DNA of 64,000 nucleotides from an uncultured Bacteroidales bacterium (lineage in GTDB: Bacteria; Bacteroidota; Bacteroidia; Bacteroidales; Paludibacteraceae), in contig CADCBP010000003.1 of the NCBI GenBank assembly GCA_902799705.1, positions 1 through 64,000 of the forward strand, given 5' to 3'. This document shows, in pieces, positions 10,147 to 19,128 of the stretch (position 1 is its first letter; every line of letters begins with the position of its first letter). The position numbers and the translations under genes were made by a program. The notes beneath the pieces are model-generated. The model had not been told where the DNA came from. It made no database searches and was given only the letters and a program-made list of their open reading frames with translations.

Positions 10147-10634
10147 TGGGAGAAGAGCATACATATCAACCCGGATGGGATGAAGCGAAACATAAGAAGC
10201 ATCATCACCATCATCACGTTGGCCCTAATGAGCGAAACAGAGGGTTAGGCGGCGCTTTGCGTATGCGTGACAAGCAGGCGTATTTCGGAATGATTGTGGT
10301 AATTGTTTTAGGCGCATTCATCGGGATTTTCGTACTTGTTCGCATGTTCGTACGCGAAATTAAAGCAATGCCGAATGATGACCCAGCAATGGAGCGAACC
10401 GTGGATGAACTGCGTATTCATAAAGCGGACGAACAAGATGCACTGCTATATTCCGACAGCCTGACTCAGGCCTATCATCTTGATTCGCTCAAACGCAATG
10501 TACAGATTGAAACACGCCCTGTTTACCGCCCGCCGCGCAGAGAGAATACGTGGTATATCACCCAGCGCGAGTGGAAAGAGATTTGGAAGACATTCAAGAT
10601 TTGGAAACAGAATAAAAAGAAAGGTAACGAATGA
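10146..10634 (+). CDS. small single-pass membrane protein with native His6
   Basis: A 162-residue protein of unknown function. The cytosolic N-terminus carries HKKHHHHHHVG (six consecutive His, near residues 19-24), then one membrane helix at about 47-69, then a charged C-terminal region rich in Arg, Trp and Lys. It overlaps ffh by one base and folD by four (ATGA), so all three are tightly coupled. The His cluster may bind metal, but no enzyme motif is present. Confidence 0.75.
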   Translation: MGEEHTYQPGWDEAKHKKHHHHHHVGPNERNRGLGGALRMRDKQAYFGMIVVIVLGAFIGIFVLVRMFVREIKAMPNDDPAMERTVDELRIHKADEQDALLYSDSLTQAYHLDSLKRNVQIETRPVYRPPRRENTWYITQREWKEIWKTFKIWKQNKKKGNE

Positions 10635-11536
10635 TCATTGACGGAAAACAGATAGCACAAACGATTCGTGGCGAGTTGCGCGATCAGATTGCTGCTCTCC
10701 GTGCAGAAGGCAAGCGCGTACCGAAATTGGCTGTCGTTATGGTGGGGCACAACCCAGCCTCGGAGACGTATGTGGCCAATAAACTGAAGGCGTGCGCAGA
10801 GGTCGGCATCGAGGCGGAGCGTATCTCCTATGATGAGTATGTTACCGAGCAGACATTGCTTACTGAGGTACATCGGCTTAATAATGACGATTCCATCGAC
10901 GGATTCATTGTTCAACTGCCGCTTCCCGAGCATATTAACGAACTGAATATCCTCTCGGCTATCGACTACCGCAAAGATGTGGACGGTTTGACGCCTGAGA
11001 ATATCGGCCGTACGGTGCAGGGATTGCCGTCAATCGTTAGTGCCACACCCCGTGGCATACGGGAACTGCTCGCGCGGTATAATATAGCCACAGAGGGAAA
11101 ACATGTGGTAGTGATCGGACGATCGAATATCGTTGGCAAACCCATTGCCATGCTGCTTATGCAGCGTCCTTACTTGTCTCTGCCCGGCATGAGTGCCGCT
11201 TCGCTCGGTGATGCAACCGTCACTGTATGCCACTCAAAGACACAGGATCTCGCGGCTATCTGCCGCACAGCAGACATTATCATCGTAGCTGCCGGCAGTC
11301 CGAATCTGGTAACGGCGAGCATGGTCAAACCCGGTGCCACAGTGGTTGACGTAGGTATCAATCGCATCGATGATCCTTCTGCGCCGCGCGGTTATCGTCT
11401 GGTCGGAGACGTGGATTTCGAACATGTGGCACCTATCGCAGGGTACATCACCCCTGTTCCGGGCGGAGTGGGACCGATGACCATCGTCAGTTTGCTGCAA
11501 AACACCATACAAGCTTATCATGAATATACTCGATAA
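10631..11536 (+). CDS. folD: methylene-THF dehydrogenase/cyclohydrolase
   Basis: A 301-residue bifunctional enzyme that interconverts 5,10-methylene-THF and 10-formyl-THF, feeding purine and formyl-Met synthesis. Signatures: GFIVQLPLPEHI, DVDGLTPENIG, GRSNIVGKPIAMLL (NADP site) and YITPVPGGVGPMT. It overlaps the start of prfA by 17 bp. Confidence 0.96.
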   Translation: MIIDGKQIAQTIRGELRDQIAALRAEGKRVPKLAVVMVGHNPASETYVANKLKACAEVGIEAERISYDEYVTEQTLLTEVHRLNNDDSIDGFIVQLPLPEHINELNILSAIDYRKDVDGLTPENIGRTVQGLPSIVSATPRGIRELLARYNIATEGKHVVVIGRSNIVGKPIAMLLMQRPYLSLPGMSAASLGDATVTVCHSKTQDLAAICRTADIIIVAAGSPNLVTASMVKPGATVVDVGINRIDDPSAPRGYRLVGDVDFEHVAPIAGYITPVPGGVGPMTIVSLLQNTIQAYHEYTR

Positions 11537-12620
11537 AATCGACGGTTTGGAGGCCAAGTTCCATGAAGTGAGTCTGTTGATCACAGACCCTTCTGTCATT
11601 GCCGACCAAGCCCGTTATGTGCGTCTAAATCGTGATTACCACGACTTGGAGCGTGTCTTGGAGTGCGCTCACCGCTACAAGAAGGCTGTGCAGAACCTGC
11701 AGGATGCCAAGGATATGTTGTATAACGAGTCCGATACGGACCTCAAAGAGATGGCACGTGCTGAAGTGGAGGAACTGGAACCGCAGATTCCCAAACTGGA
11801 GGAGGAACTGAAACTGCAACTCCTACCGCAAGATCCGGAAGACAGCAAGAACGTCGTAATGGAGATACGTGGCGGTACGGGCGGTGACGAGGCGGCTATC
11901 TTTGCCGGCGACCTTTTCCGCATGTACACCAAATACTTTGAAATCAAGGGTTTTAAATACTCCGTTTCGTCTTTTAACGAAGGTGCGGCGGGCGGATACA
12001 AGGAGATTATTTTCAATGTAACCGGCCAAAATGTTTACGGCACGCTCAAATATGAGAGTGGAGTACACCGTGTTCAGCGTGTACCCGTCACCGAGACGCA
12101 AGGACGTGTACATACCTCTGCTGCAACTGTCGCAGTTCTGCCCGAAGCCGATGAATTCGAAGTGCATATCAACGAAGGTGAGATTAAATGGGAGACTTTC
12201 CGTTCCGGCGGAGCAGGCGGACAAAACGTGAATAAAGTAGAGTCAGGTGTACGTCTGCGTTATAACTGGAAGAACCCCAACACCGGTGAGGTGCAGGAAA
12301 TACTGATTGAATGTACCGAAACACGTGACCAGCCGAAGAACAAAGAGCGTGCGCTGAGTCGTCTGCGTACACAGATATACGACAAGGAGCATCAGAAATA
12401 TATAGATGACATCGCGGCAAGACGCAAAACCATGGTTTCTACCGGTGACCGCAGTGCCAAGATACGGACGTATAACTATCCGCAGGGACGTATCACAGAC
12501 CATCGCATCGGATACACTGTCTATAATCTCGCAGCCTTCATGGATGGCGATATTCAAGGCGTTATTGATGCATTGCAAGTAGCGGAGAATGCGGAACGCC
12601 TTAAAGAATCGGAACTTTAA
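11520..12620 (+). CDS. prfA: peptide chain release factor 1
   Basis: A 366-residue class I release factor. The stop-codon-reading tripeptide is PVT (in RVPVTETQGRVHTSA), the RF1 form that reads UAA and UAG, unlike the SPF of RF2. The catalytic GGQ lies in SGGAGGQNVNKVES. It overlaps folD by 17 bp, and rsmE follows 10 bp later. Confidence 0.96.
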   Translation: MNILDKIDGLEAKFHEVSLLITDPSVIADQARYVRLNRDYHDLERVLECAHRYKKAVQNLQDAKDMLYNESDTDLKEMARAEVEELEPQIPKLEEELKLQLLPQDPEDSKNVVMEIRGGTGGDEAAIFAGDLFRMYTKYFEIKGFKYSVSSFNEGAAGGYKEIIFNVTGQNVYGTLKYESGVHRVQRVPVTETQGRVHTSAATVAVLPEADEFEVHINEGEIKWETFRSGGAGGQNVNKVESGVRLRYNWKNPNTGEVQEILIECTETRDQPKNKERALSRLRTQIYDKEHQKYIDDIAARRKTMVSTGDRSAKIRTYNYPQGRITDHRIGYTVYNLAAFMDGDIQGVIDALQVAENAERLKESEL

Positions 12621-12630
12621 TGCACGCCTC

Positions 12631-13335
12631 ATGTACTTGTTTTACGCTCCGGACATACAAACGACGCTGACACTCCCCGAGGAGGAGAGCAATCATTGTG
12701 TACAGGTTCTTCGCCGCTCGGAGGGTGACGAAATCATGGTGACGGATGGTATAGGACAGCTTTACCACTGTGTGGTAACAAACCCGCACCGCAAGCATTG
12801 TGAAGTGCGGATTGAGCGTGTCGAGACACCGGAACCGTTGCATGCCGGATATGTGCACATAGCGGTAGCACCGACGAAAAACATCGACCGTCTGGAGTGG
12901 GCCATCGAGAAATGTGTTGAGATTGGCGTGGACGAGATCTCTCTCATTCTTTGCGATCATTCCGAGCGGAAGGCGGTGAATTATGACCGCTTGCAGAAGA
13001 TCTTGGTCTCTGCAGCCAAACAGTCGTTGAAAACGAGGTTTCCCGTTCTTCACCCCTTGGTCAAAATGACGGATTTACACGCAGACGGAGACCTTTTCAT
13101 CGCGCATTGTATAGAAGGATATAAAGCGACCGATAGTAAGCAGGCACTGAGAGACCAGGTGGTCCGCGGTCATAAAACGACCATTCTCATCGGCGCGGAA
13201 GGTGATTTCTCACCGGAAGAAGTAGAGTGGGCTTTGACGCAAGGATACAAACCCGTTAGTCTGGGCGCAGCCCGTCTGCGCACGGAAACGGCGGCTGTGG
13301 TTGCTTGTCACACTGCAGTACTCATAAATGAGTAA
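12631..13335 (+). CDS. rsmE: 16S rRNA m3U1498 methyltransferase RsmE
   Basis: A 234-residue SPOUT-class methyltransferase. The knot motifs are LIGAEGDFSPEE (replacing the usual GPEGG form) and SLGAARLRTETAAV. ATG 12631 (MYLFYAPDIQ) is preferred to the in-frame ATG at 12589, which lies inside prfA and would add 14 unusual residues. It overlaps the PAP2 gene by 8 bp. Confidence 0.9.
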   Translation: MYLFYAPDIQTTLTLPEEESNHCVQVLRRSEGDEIMVTDGIGQLYHCVVTNPHRKHCEVRIERVETPEPLHAGYVHIAVAPTKNIDRLEWAIEKCVEIGVDEISLILCDHSERKAVNYDRLQKILVSAAKQSLKTRFPVLHPLVKMTDLHADGDLFIAHCIEGYKATDSKQALRDQVVRGHKTTILIGAEGDFSPEEVEWALTQGYKPVSLGAARLRTETAAVVACHTAVLINE

Positions 13336-13936
13336 AATGGTAAATGATGTCGATATATTACTATGGATCAACGGCCATCATGCAGAGTGGTTGGATAGTG
13401 TCATGTGGCGGATAAGTTGTCCGTCAACGTGGATCCCGCTTTATGTGCTTTTGGCATGGGCTCTTTGTTGGCGTCACAGGAATTGGCGAGCGGTCTTGCT
13501 GATATTGACAGGCTTCGTTATAGCCGTGGGATTGAGCGATTATATTGCTTCAGGTGTCCTCAAACCAATCGTAGCACGCTTGCGCCCTACGCACGAACCT
13601 GCTGTCGATCCGTTGCATCTGGTGCGGAGTTATGTGGGAGGGAAATTCGGTTTTTGCAGTTCCCACGCTGCCAATACAATGGCTTGCGCATTGCTGTTCA
13701 GTCTGTTATGGCGCAATAAAATAGTCACCGCAAGTCTGATGGCCTGGGTGACTGTAATATGTTATAGCCGCATATATATCGGGGCGCATTACCCCACGGA
13801 TATCATGGCTGGTCTGCTTGTCGGAGCTCTTCTCGCAGTGTCGGTTTATTGGGGTCTTCACCGCTGGGTGTTGCCTTCTGTTGAACTACATTCGCCCCGC
13901 GAGGGCGACGAGGTTGCTCCGCAGGGTGATTCATAA
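13328..13936 (+). CDS. PAP2-family membrane phosphatase
   Basis: A 202-residue protein with about five membrane helices and the three PAP2 motifs: KPIVARLRP, SSHAANT (a PSGH variant) and SRIYIGAHYPTD. Families of this type dephosphorylate undecaprenyl pyrophosphate, phosphatidylglycerol phosphate or lipid A; which substrate applies here cannot be told. The hydrophilic tail after the last helix is encoded in the 134 bp shared with the convergent gene at 13803-14237. Confidence 0.9.
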   Translation: MSKMVNDVDILLWINGHHAEWLDSVMWRISCPSTWIPLYVLLAWALCWRHRNWRAVLLILTGFVIAVGLSDYIASGVLKPIVARLRPTHEPAVDPLHLVRSYVGGKFGFCSSHAANTMACALLFSLLWRNKIVTASLMAWVTVICYSRIYIGAHYPTDIMAGLLVGALLAVSVYWGLHRWVLPSVELHSPREGDEVAPQGDS

Positions 13937-14237
13937 ATCGCTCGAATTCATCGGGAGTAAGGAGTTTTTTCAGTTCATCATAGATAGACTGCATCCTCTC
14001 CATATTCTCCGCACGAGTCAAGCCTTTTTGCCGAAGCAGCGCGTACTTGAGATGCATCCGATAGATGGTATCGAGACGAACGGAATCGCGGATTCCCAAC
14101 TCGCGTGCCAAACGCACTGTTTGCTTGGTGGCCTCCTCCTCGGGAGTTCGTTGAGGGCGAACATTGGCTGATTCCTGCGAGGATATTAAACCGGTGAGTA
14201 ACACGCCGAAAACAAAAGATAAAAAGAAACGTTTCAT
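13803..14237 (-). CDS. small secreted helical protein (Spy/CpxP-like shape)
   Basis: A 144-residue protein with an N-terminal signal peptide (MKRFFLSFVFGVLLTGLISS) followed by a mostly helical, charged domain (TVRLARELGIRDSVRLD, then LLTPDEFERFMNHP). This size and layout resemble Spy/CpxP-type periplasmic chaperones or DUF4890 proteins, but that is resemblance only. ATG 14237 gives the signal peptide; the open frame continues upstream without coding character. The convergent overlap with the PAP2 gene is unusually long (134 bp). Confidence 0.65.
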   Translation of the reverse strand: MKRFFLSFVFGVLLTGLISSQESANVRPQRTPEEEATKQTVRLARELGIRDSVRLDTIYRMHLKYALLRQKGLTRAENMERMQSIYDELKKLLTPDEFERFMNHPAEQPRRPRGANVVQQKATPSGEDPNKPTLREELRQADQP

Positions 14238-14261
14238 AACGAAAAATATACAACAAAAATC

Positions 14262-15494
14262 ATGCCGTTTTCGCCGGAAATAGCACTTGCAATGCGACTT
14301 TATTTCTCTGAAGAAGGGAAAAAGCGCCATTCCCGCCCCGCTGTGCGTGTGGCATTGGCCGGAATTATTGTAGGTGTAGCAGTGATGATTCTCACTATTT
14401 GTATAGTGGTGGGCTTCAAACAGACGGTCACACGGAAAGTGGCAGGGTTTGGCGCGCATATCCAATTGGTGTCTTTTGACAACAACAACACTTATGATTT
14501 GCAGCCGATAGAGGTGTCTGATTCTCTTTTGGAAGCCCTTGCAAGTTATGAACACGTGTGTTCCGCAAATCCTTTTATCACCAAACCGGGCATGCTCAAA
14601 ACCGATGCGGATTTCCATGGCATCGTGCTCAAGGGCACTGATTACTGGGATTTCTTTAGCCGGAATATTGTGGAAGGAGCCTTACCTGCCGCACCGCAGG
14701 AAGTACTAATATCGCGAAAAGTGGCACAGACGATGCAAATTGCCTTAGGCGATGCCGTCAATGCGTATTTCGTTGATGACACCGATATCCGTGCCCGCCG
14801 TTTCCGCGTAACCGGTATCTATGACACGGGCTTTGAGCAGTTCGACGATTTATTTGTGCTGGCACCCTTGGAGACCGCACAACGACTGCAAGGGTGGGGG
14901 GGAAACACCTATTCCGGAGTGGAGATTTTAATCGATGAAATCGGCATTCTGGATGAGGTGGCGGATCAGATTTACTTCGCAACGATACGTATCATGGATG
15001 AGGACGGCTTTCATGTCTATTATGTGCAGACACTGCATGAACAGAATCCGGCAATCTTTGCATGGCTGGACCTCCTGGACATGAATGTGGTGGTAATTAT
15101 CGTGTTGATGCTTTTAGTCGCCGGCTTTAACATCGTCTCGGGTTTGATTATCCTGATTCTCGATGGTATAAACCTGATAGGAACGCTGAAAGCGTTGGGC
15201 GCAGACAACCGTTTCGTGCGCCGTATTTTCCTTGCACAGGCAGCCATGCTGATCGGCAAAGGTGTTTTGTGGGGAAATGTTGTGGGGTTGGGCTTGGCAG
15301 CTCTGCAGTATTTCACTCACCTGATACCATTGGATGCTACCACCTATTATGTGGAATATGTGCCTGTCGCTTTTGCTTGGGGATGGTTGATTCTTCTGAA
15401 TGTAGCAACGGTTGCTATCTCATTGATTATCTTGTTGTTGCCGTCTATGATCATCACCAGGATCAGCCCGGCAAAAGTAATGCATTTTGAGTGA
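14262..15494 (+). CDS. FtsX/LolC-type ABC transporter permease
   Basis: A 410-residue protein: N-terminal helix near 28-50 (GIIVGVAVMILTICIVVGF), a large periplasmic domain of about 220 residues, then three C-terminal helices (MNVVVIIVLMLLVAGFNIV onwards). This is the MacB/LolC/FtsX topology, and LolC/E-type lipoprotein release is a plausible role. No ATPase gene is adjacent. The stop is 1 bp before the GSCFA gene. Confidence 0.88.
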   Translation: MPFSPEIALAMRLYFSEEGKKRHSRPAVRVALAGIIVGVAVMILTICIVVGFKQTVTRKVAGFGAHIQLVSFDNNNTYDLQPIEVSDSLLEALASYEHVCSANPFITKPGMLKTDADFHGIVLKGTDYWDFFSRNIVEGALPAAPQEVLISRKVAQTMQIALGDAVNAYFVDDTDIRARRFRVTGIYDTGFEQFDDLFVLAPLETAQRLQGWGGNTYSGVEILIDEIGILDEVADQIYFATIRIMDEDGFHVYYVQTLHEQNPAIFAWLDLLDMNVVVIIVLMLLVAGFNIVSGLIILILDGINLIGTLKALGADNRFVRRIFLAQAAMLIGKGVLWGNVVGLGLAALQYFTHLIPLDATTYYVEYVPVAFAWGWLILLNVATVAISLIILLLPSMIITRISPAKVMHFE

Positions 15495-15495
15495 T

Positions 15496-16359
15496 ATGAA
15501 GTTGCAAACGATAGTAGATATTCAGCCTGGTTCATGGCAGATAGGACACGAAGATAAAATTCTGCTCGTCGGTTCTTGTTTTGCCGATTCCATCGGGCAA
15601 ATGATGGAGCAACGTGGTTTGCAGGTGACCTGCAATCCTTTCGGCACACTCTATAATCCTGTCTCTATTGTACAAGCGATGCAGATGACTGATATTCCAC
15701 CATTGGTGGAGCATGACGGCTTATGGCATTCCATGGCGCACCATGGCTCTTTTTCCCGTGCAACGGAGGAAGAAACACGCATTGCGGTAGGCAAATCAGT
15801 TGAGATAATGCAACGTTCGCTGGAAGAAGCATCGGTGGTCATTGTGACTTTTGGCACCGCATGGGTGTATGAGATGAAGAATCCGGAACCGGTATCTGAT
15901 TCAGGAGCCTCTTGTGTGGTAGGGAATTGTCATAAACTGCCGGCGGAACGGTTTACCCGCAGACGTCTTTCTGCCGATGAAATCGAAGCATTATGGTTAC
16001 CCCTCATTGAACACTATCCCGATAAACATTGGCTCTTCACCGTCTCTCCCATCCGCCATATCAAAGACGGTCTCCACGAGAACCAACTCTCCAAAGCGAC
16101 TTTGCTCATGGCGGTAGAACAATTGGTAAACGGTTCACGTTCAAATGGTAAATGTACCTATTTCCCGTCGTACGAAATCATGTTGGATGAATTAAGGGAC
16201 TATCGTTTCTATGCGGAAGACCTGGTACATCCTTCTCCCGTGGCTATTCAGTATGTATGGGAGCGTTTCGCAGAGATCTATTGCACTCCGCAAACGCGAA
16301 ATGAAATGCAAATACGGCTCAAACAGTGGAAATTTAACCATCATATTCCGCTGCATTAG
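15496..16359 (+). CDS. GSCFA domain protein
   Basis: A 287-residue protein with the family signature GSCFADSIG near residue 27. GSCFA proteins are related to SGNH-type esterases and have no settled substrate. Later conserved pieces are VIVTFGTAWVYE, FTVSPIRHIKDG and HPSPVAIQYVWE. ATG 15496 is used rather than the TTG nine bases upstream. Confidence 0.9.
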   Translation: MKLQTIVDIQPGSWQIGHEDKILLVGSCFADSIGQMMEQRGLQVTCNPFGTLYNPVSIVQAMQMTDIPPLVEHDGLWHSMAHHGSFSRATEEETRIAVGKSVEIMQRSLEEASVVIVTFGTAWVYEMKNPEPVSDSGASCVVGNCHKLPAERFTRRRLSADEIEALWLPLIEHYPDKHWLFTVSPIRHIKDGLHENQLSKATLLMAVEQLVNGSRSNGKCTYFPSYEIMLDELRDYRFYAEDLVHPSPVAIQYVWERFAEIYCTPQTRNEMQIRLKQWKFNHHIPLH

Positions 16360-16401
16360 ACCTGTTCGAGTAAAATATTTTTGAAAAAATGACGTGCGCG
16401 C

Positions 16402-16432
16402 TTGCGTATGTTATTTTTTTTGTGTACCTTTG
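16402..16432 (+). promoter_or_regulatory. promoter of the EF-G paralogue
   Basis: TTG at 16402-16404 and TACCTTTG at 16425-16432, 20 bp apart, leaving an approximately 45-nt leader. Confidence 0.8.
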
Positions 16433-16483
16433 CAGCGTTTTTGCAAACTTGACTTTACAAAAATCTTAAATACTAACACAATT

Positions 16484-18640
16484 ATGGCTAAAGTTTATCA
16501 AGCAAATGAGATCAAGAATGTCGCTATGCTTGGCGGCAGTGGATCAGGTAAAACGACATTGATGGAGTCGATGTTATTCGAGTGCGGGGTGATTAAGCGC
16601 CGCGGTTCTATTGAGGCCCAGTCCACGGTGTGCGACTATTTCCCAGTAGAGAAAGAGTATGGTTATTCGGTCTTCTCAACTGTCTGCAATGTGGAATTTG
16701 AGGGCAAAAAACTGAATATCATCGATTGTGCAGGTAGTGACGACTTCTGCGGTGGTACGGTAGCAGCGCTCCAGATGTGCGGATCGGCACTTATCGTCCT
16801 CAGTGCAAACGGCGGTGTTGAGGTAGGAACCCAGAATAATTTCCGTCTCGTTGAGCATGCCAAGAAGCCGTTGGCATTCGTGATCAACAAGTGCGATCAT
16901 CCGGATGCAGACTTCGAACGCACATTCAATCAATTGAAAGAGAACTTTGGCAATAAGTGTACACTTATCCAATTCCCGGTAAACGCAGGTGCCGGTTTCA
17001 ATGCCGTGATCGACGTGCTGAAGGGGAAAATGCTCGTCTGGAAACCTGAAGGCGGTGCTCCCGAACAGAAGGATATCCCTGCTGAATATGCAGCGAAAGT
17101 GGAAGAGATGCGTCAACAATTGCAAGAACAGGCTGCAGAGGCGGATGAGACGCTGCTGGATAAGTTCTTGGGCGAAGGTCTGACCGACGAAGAGATTATG
17201 CAGGGGCTGAAATCTGTTTATGCAGATGGATCGATGTATCCTGTTCTCTGCTGCTCGGGTATCAAAGACATGGGTATCCGCCGCTTGATGGACTTCCTTA
17301 ACGGAATGGCTCCGAGTCCTGCTCAATTCAGTTATCCTACCGTGGATGGAAAGAGAGTAAGTCCTGATGCAAAGGCTCCGACCAGTCTTTATGTTTTCAA
17401 GACTTCCGTAGAACCGCACATCGGCGAGGTGAACTATTTCCGTGTAATGCAAGGTACTGTCCATAACGGTGATGATCTTGAGAATATCGAACGTGGCTCC
17501 AAAGAGCGTATCTCGCAGTTATACAGCGTAGCCGGATCTATCCGCGTACCGGTAGATGAATTGGCGGCTGGCGATATCGGTGCTACCGTAAAACTGAAAG
17601 ATACACGTACTGGCAATACATTGAATGTCAAGGGCTGCGATTTGCAATATGTGCCGATCAGTTATCCGCAACCGCGCTACCGCCGCGCTATCAAGCCGGT
17701 AACGGAAAGTGATGCCGAGAAACTGGCTGCACTGCTGACCCGCATGCACGAGGAGGACCCGACATGGGTGGTTGAGCAGAGTAAAGAGTTGAAGCAGATG
17801 ATCGTTTCCGGGCAGGGTGAGTTCCACCTTCGTACCCTCAAATGGCGTCTGGAGAACAACGATAAGATGCCGATTGAGTTCCTCGAGCCGAAGATTCCGT
17901 ATCGTGAGACGATCACCAAAGCTGCGCGTGCCGATTATCGTCATAAGAAGCAATCCGGTGGAGCAGGCCAGTTCGGTGAGGTACACCTGATTGTTGAGCC
18001 GTATGAGGAGGGTATGCCGGTTAAGGAGACCTACAAGTTCGGAAACCAGGAATACAAGATCTCCGTGAAGGACCAGCAGGAGATTAACCTTGAGTGGGGT
18101 GGAAAGTTGATTATCATCAACTCTATCGTCGGCGGTGCTATCGATGCACGCTTTATCCCTGCTATCGTAAAGGGTATTATGGACCGTATGGAGCAGGGAC
18201 CGCTCACCGGTTCTTACGCTCGTGACGTGCGCGTAATCATTTATGATGGTAAGATGCACCCGGTTGATTCGAACGAAATCTCCTTCCGTCTCGCAGGCCG
18301 TAACGCGTTTGCACAGGCCTTTAAGGAGGCGAACCCGAAAGTGCTCGAGCCGGTTTATGACCTTGAGGTGTTTGTTCCGTCGGAGATCATGGGTGATGTC
18401 ATGTCCGATATCAACGGCCGCCGTGGTATGGTAATGGGTATGGAGACAGAGAAGAGCTTTACACGCCTCAAAGCCCAAGTGCCTTTGAAAGAACTATCGA
18501 GCTATTCGACTACACTGTCGTCGCTGACCGGTGGCCGCGCTACCTTCACGATGGCATTCAACAGTTATCAACTCGTTCCGGCAGATGTACAGGAGAAGCT
18601 GCTTGCTGCTTATGCCGCTACGCAGACGGATGAAGATTAA
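16484..18640 (+). CDS. fusA2: EF-G paralogue (EF-G2) with altered GTPase motifs
   Basis: A 718-residue protein with the full EF-G domain layout. The P-loop is GGSGSGKT (17-24), but switch II reads DCAGSDDF (81-88) where canonical EF-G has DTPGHVDF, so the catalytic His is Ser85; G4 is NKCD (135-138). Known: Bacteroides encodes an EF-G2 that supports translation without GTP hydrolysis during nutrient limitation and gut colonisation. Orthology is inferred. ATG 16484 follows the promoter; an upstream in-frame start would precede it. Confidence 0.88.
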   Translation: MAKVYQANEIKNVAMLGGSGSGKTTLMESMLFECGVIKRRGSIEAQSTVCDYFPVEKEYGYSVFSTVCNVEFEGKKLNIIDCAGSDDFCGGTVAALQMCGSALIVLSANGGVEVGTQNNFRLVEHAKKPLAFVINKCDHPDADFERTFNQLKENFGNKCTLIQFPVNAGAGFNAVIDVLKGKMLVWKPEGGAPEQKDIPAEYAAKVEEMRQQLQEQAAEADETLLDKFLGEGLTDEEIMQGLKSVYADGSMYPVLCCSGIKDMGIRRLMDFLNGMAPSPAQFSYPTVDGKRVSPDAKAPTSLYVFKTSVEPHIGEVNYFRVMQGTVHNGDDLENIERGSKERISQLYSVAGSIRVPVDELAAGDIGATVKLKDTRTGNTLNVKGCDLQYVPISYPQPRYRRAIKPVTESDAEKLAALLTRMHEEDPTWVVEQSKELKQMIVSGQGEFHLRTLKWRLENNDKMPIEFLEPKIPYRETITKAARADYRHKKQSGGAGQFGEVHLIVEPYEEGMPVKETYKFGNQEYKISVKDQQEINLEWGGKLIIINSIVGGAIDARFIPAIVKGIMDRMEQGPLTGSYARDVRVIIYDGKMHPVDSNEISFRLAGRNAFAQAFKEANPKVLEPVYDLEVFVPSEIMGDVMSDINGRRGMVMGMETEKSFTRLKAQVPLKELSSYSTTLSSLTGGRATFTMAFNSYQLVPADVQEKLLAAYAATQTDED

Positions 18641-18674
18641 TATGCAATAATCATTCTGAATTTTAATTAATTAT

Positions 18675-19088
18675 ATGAAACCTACACACATTGAACATCT
18701 GGGCATTGCAGTCACCTCTATTGAGGAGGCTGCGCCCTTTTTTGAGTTCCTCACCGGTAACAAATGTTACAGCATTGAGGAAGTAGCTGACCAAAAAGTA
18801 CGCACTGCCTTCTTTAAGGTAGGTGAGGTGAAGATTGAACTTCTTGAGCCGACGAGCCCTGAGTCCACAATCGCCAAGTTCATCGAGAAGAACGGTGGCC
18901 GCGGCGGTGTACACCACGTTGCTTTCAACGTTGAGAACGTAGCTGAGGCACTCGCTGAATGTGAGGCGGCCGGTATCCAACTCATTGACAAAGCGCCGCG
19001 CAAAGGTGCAGAGAACCTCATGATTGCCTTCCTTCACCCGAAATCCACCAAGGGTGTCCTGACGGAATTATGTGAGCAGCCCAAATAA
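18675..19088 (+). CDS. mce: methylmalonyl-CoA epimerase
   Basis: A 137-residue VOC-fold metalloenzyme that converts (R)- and (S)-methylmalonyl-CoA. Metal-binding positions are visible as His in HIEHLGIAV, His in GVHHVAFNV and a Glu near the C-terminus (LTELCE). It sits directly before the decarboxylase subunits, which fits the succinate-propionate route. Confidence 0.94.
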   Translation: MKPTHIEHLGIAVTSIEEAAPFFEFLTGNKCYSIEEVADQKVRTAFFKVGEVKIELLEPTSPESTIAKFIEKNGGRGGVHHVAFNVENVAEALAECEAAGIQLIDKAPRKGAENLMIAFLHPKSTKGVLTELCEQPK

Positions 19089-19128
19089 TAAGATATTCAT
19101 TATTCACTAATCATTATTCATTGTTAAA

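Noticed and set aside
8875..10164. 429-codon open frame antisense to ffh
   Set aside because: It mirrors a certain gene, has Cys/His/Leu-rich composition without domains, and no promoter. The same holds for long antisense frames at 3698-4834, 17519-18478, 19144-20349 and 50490-51656.
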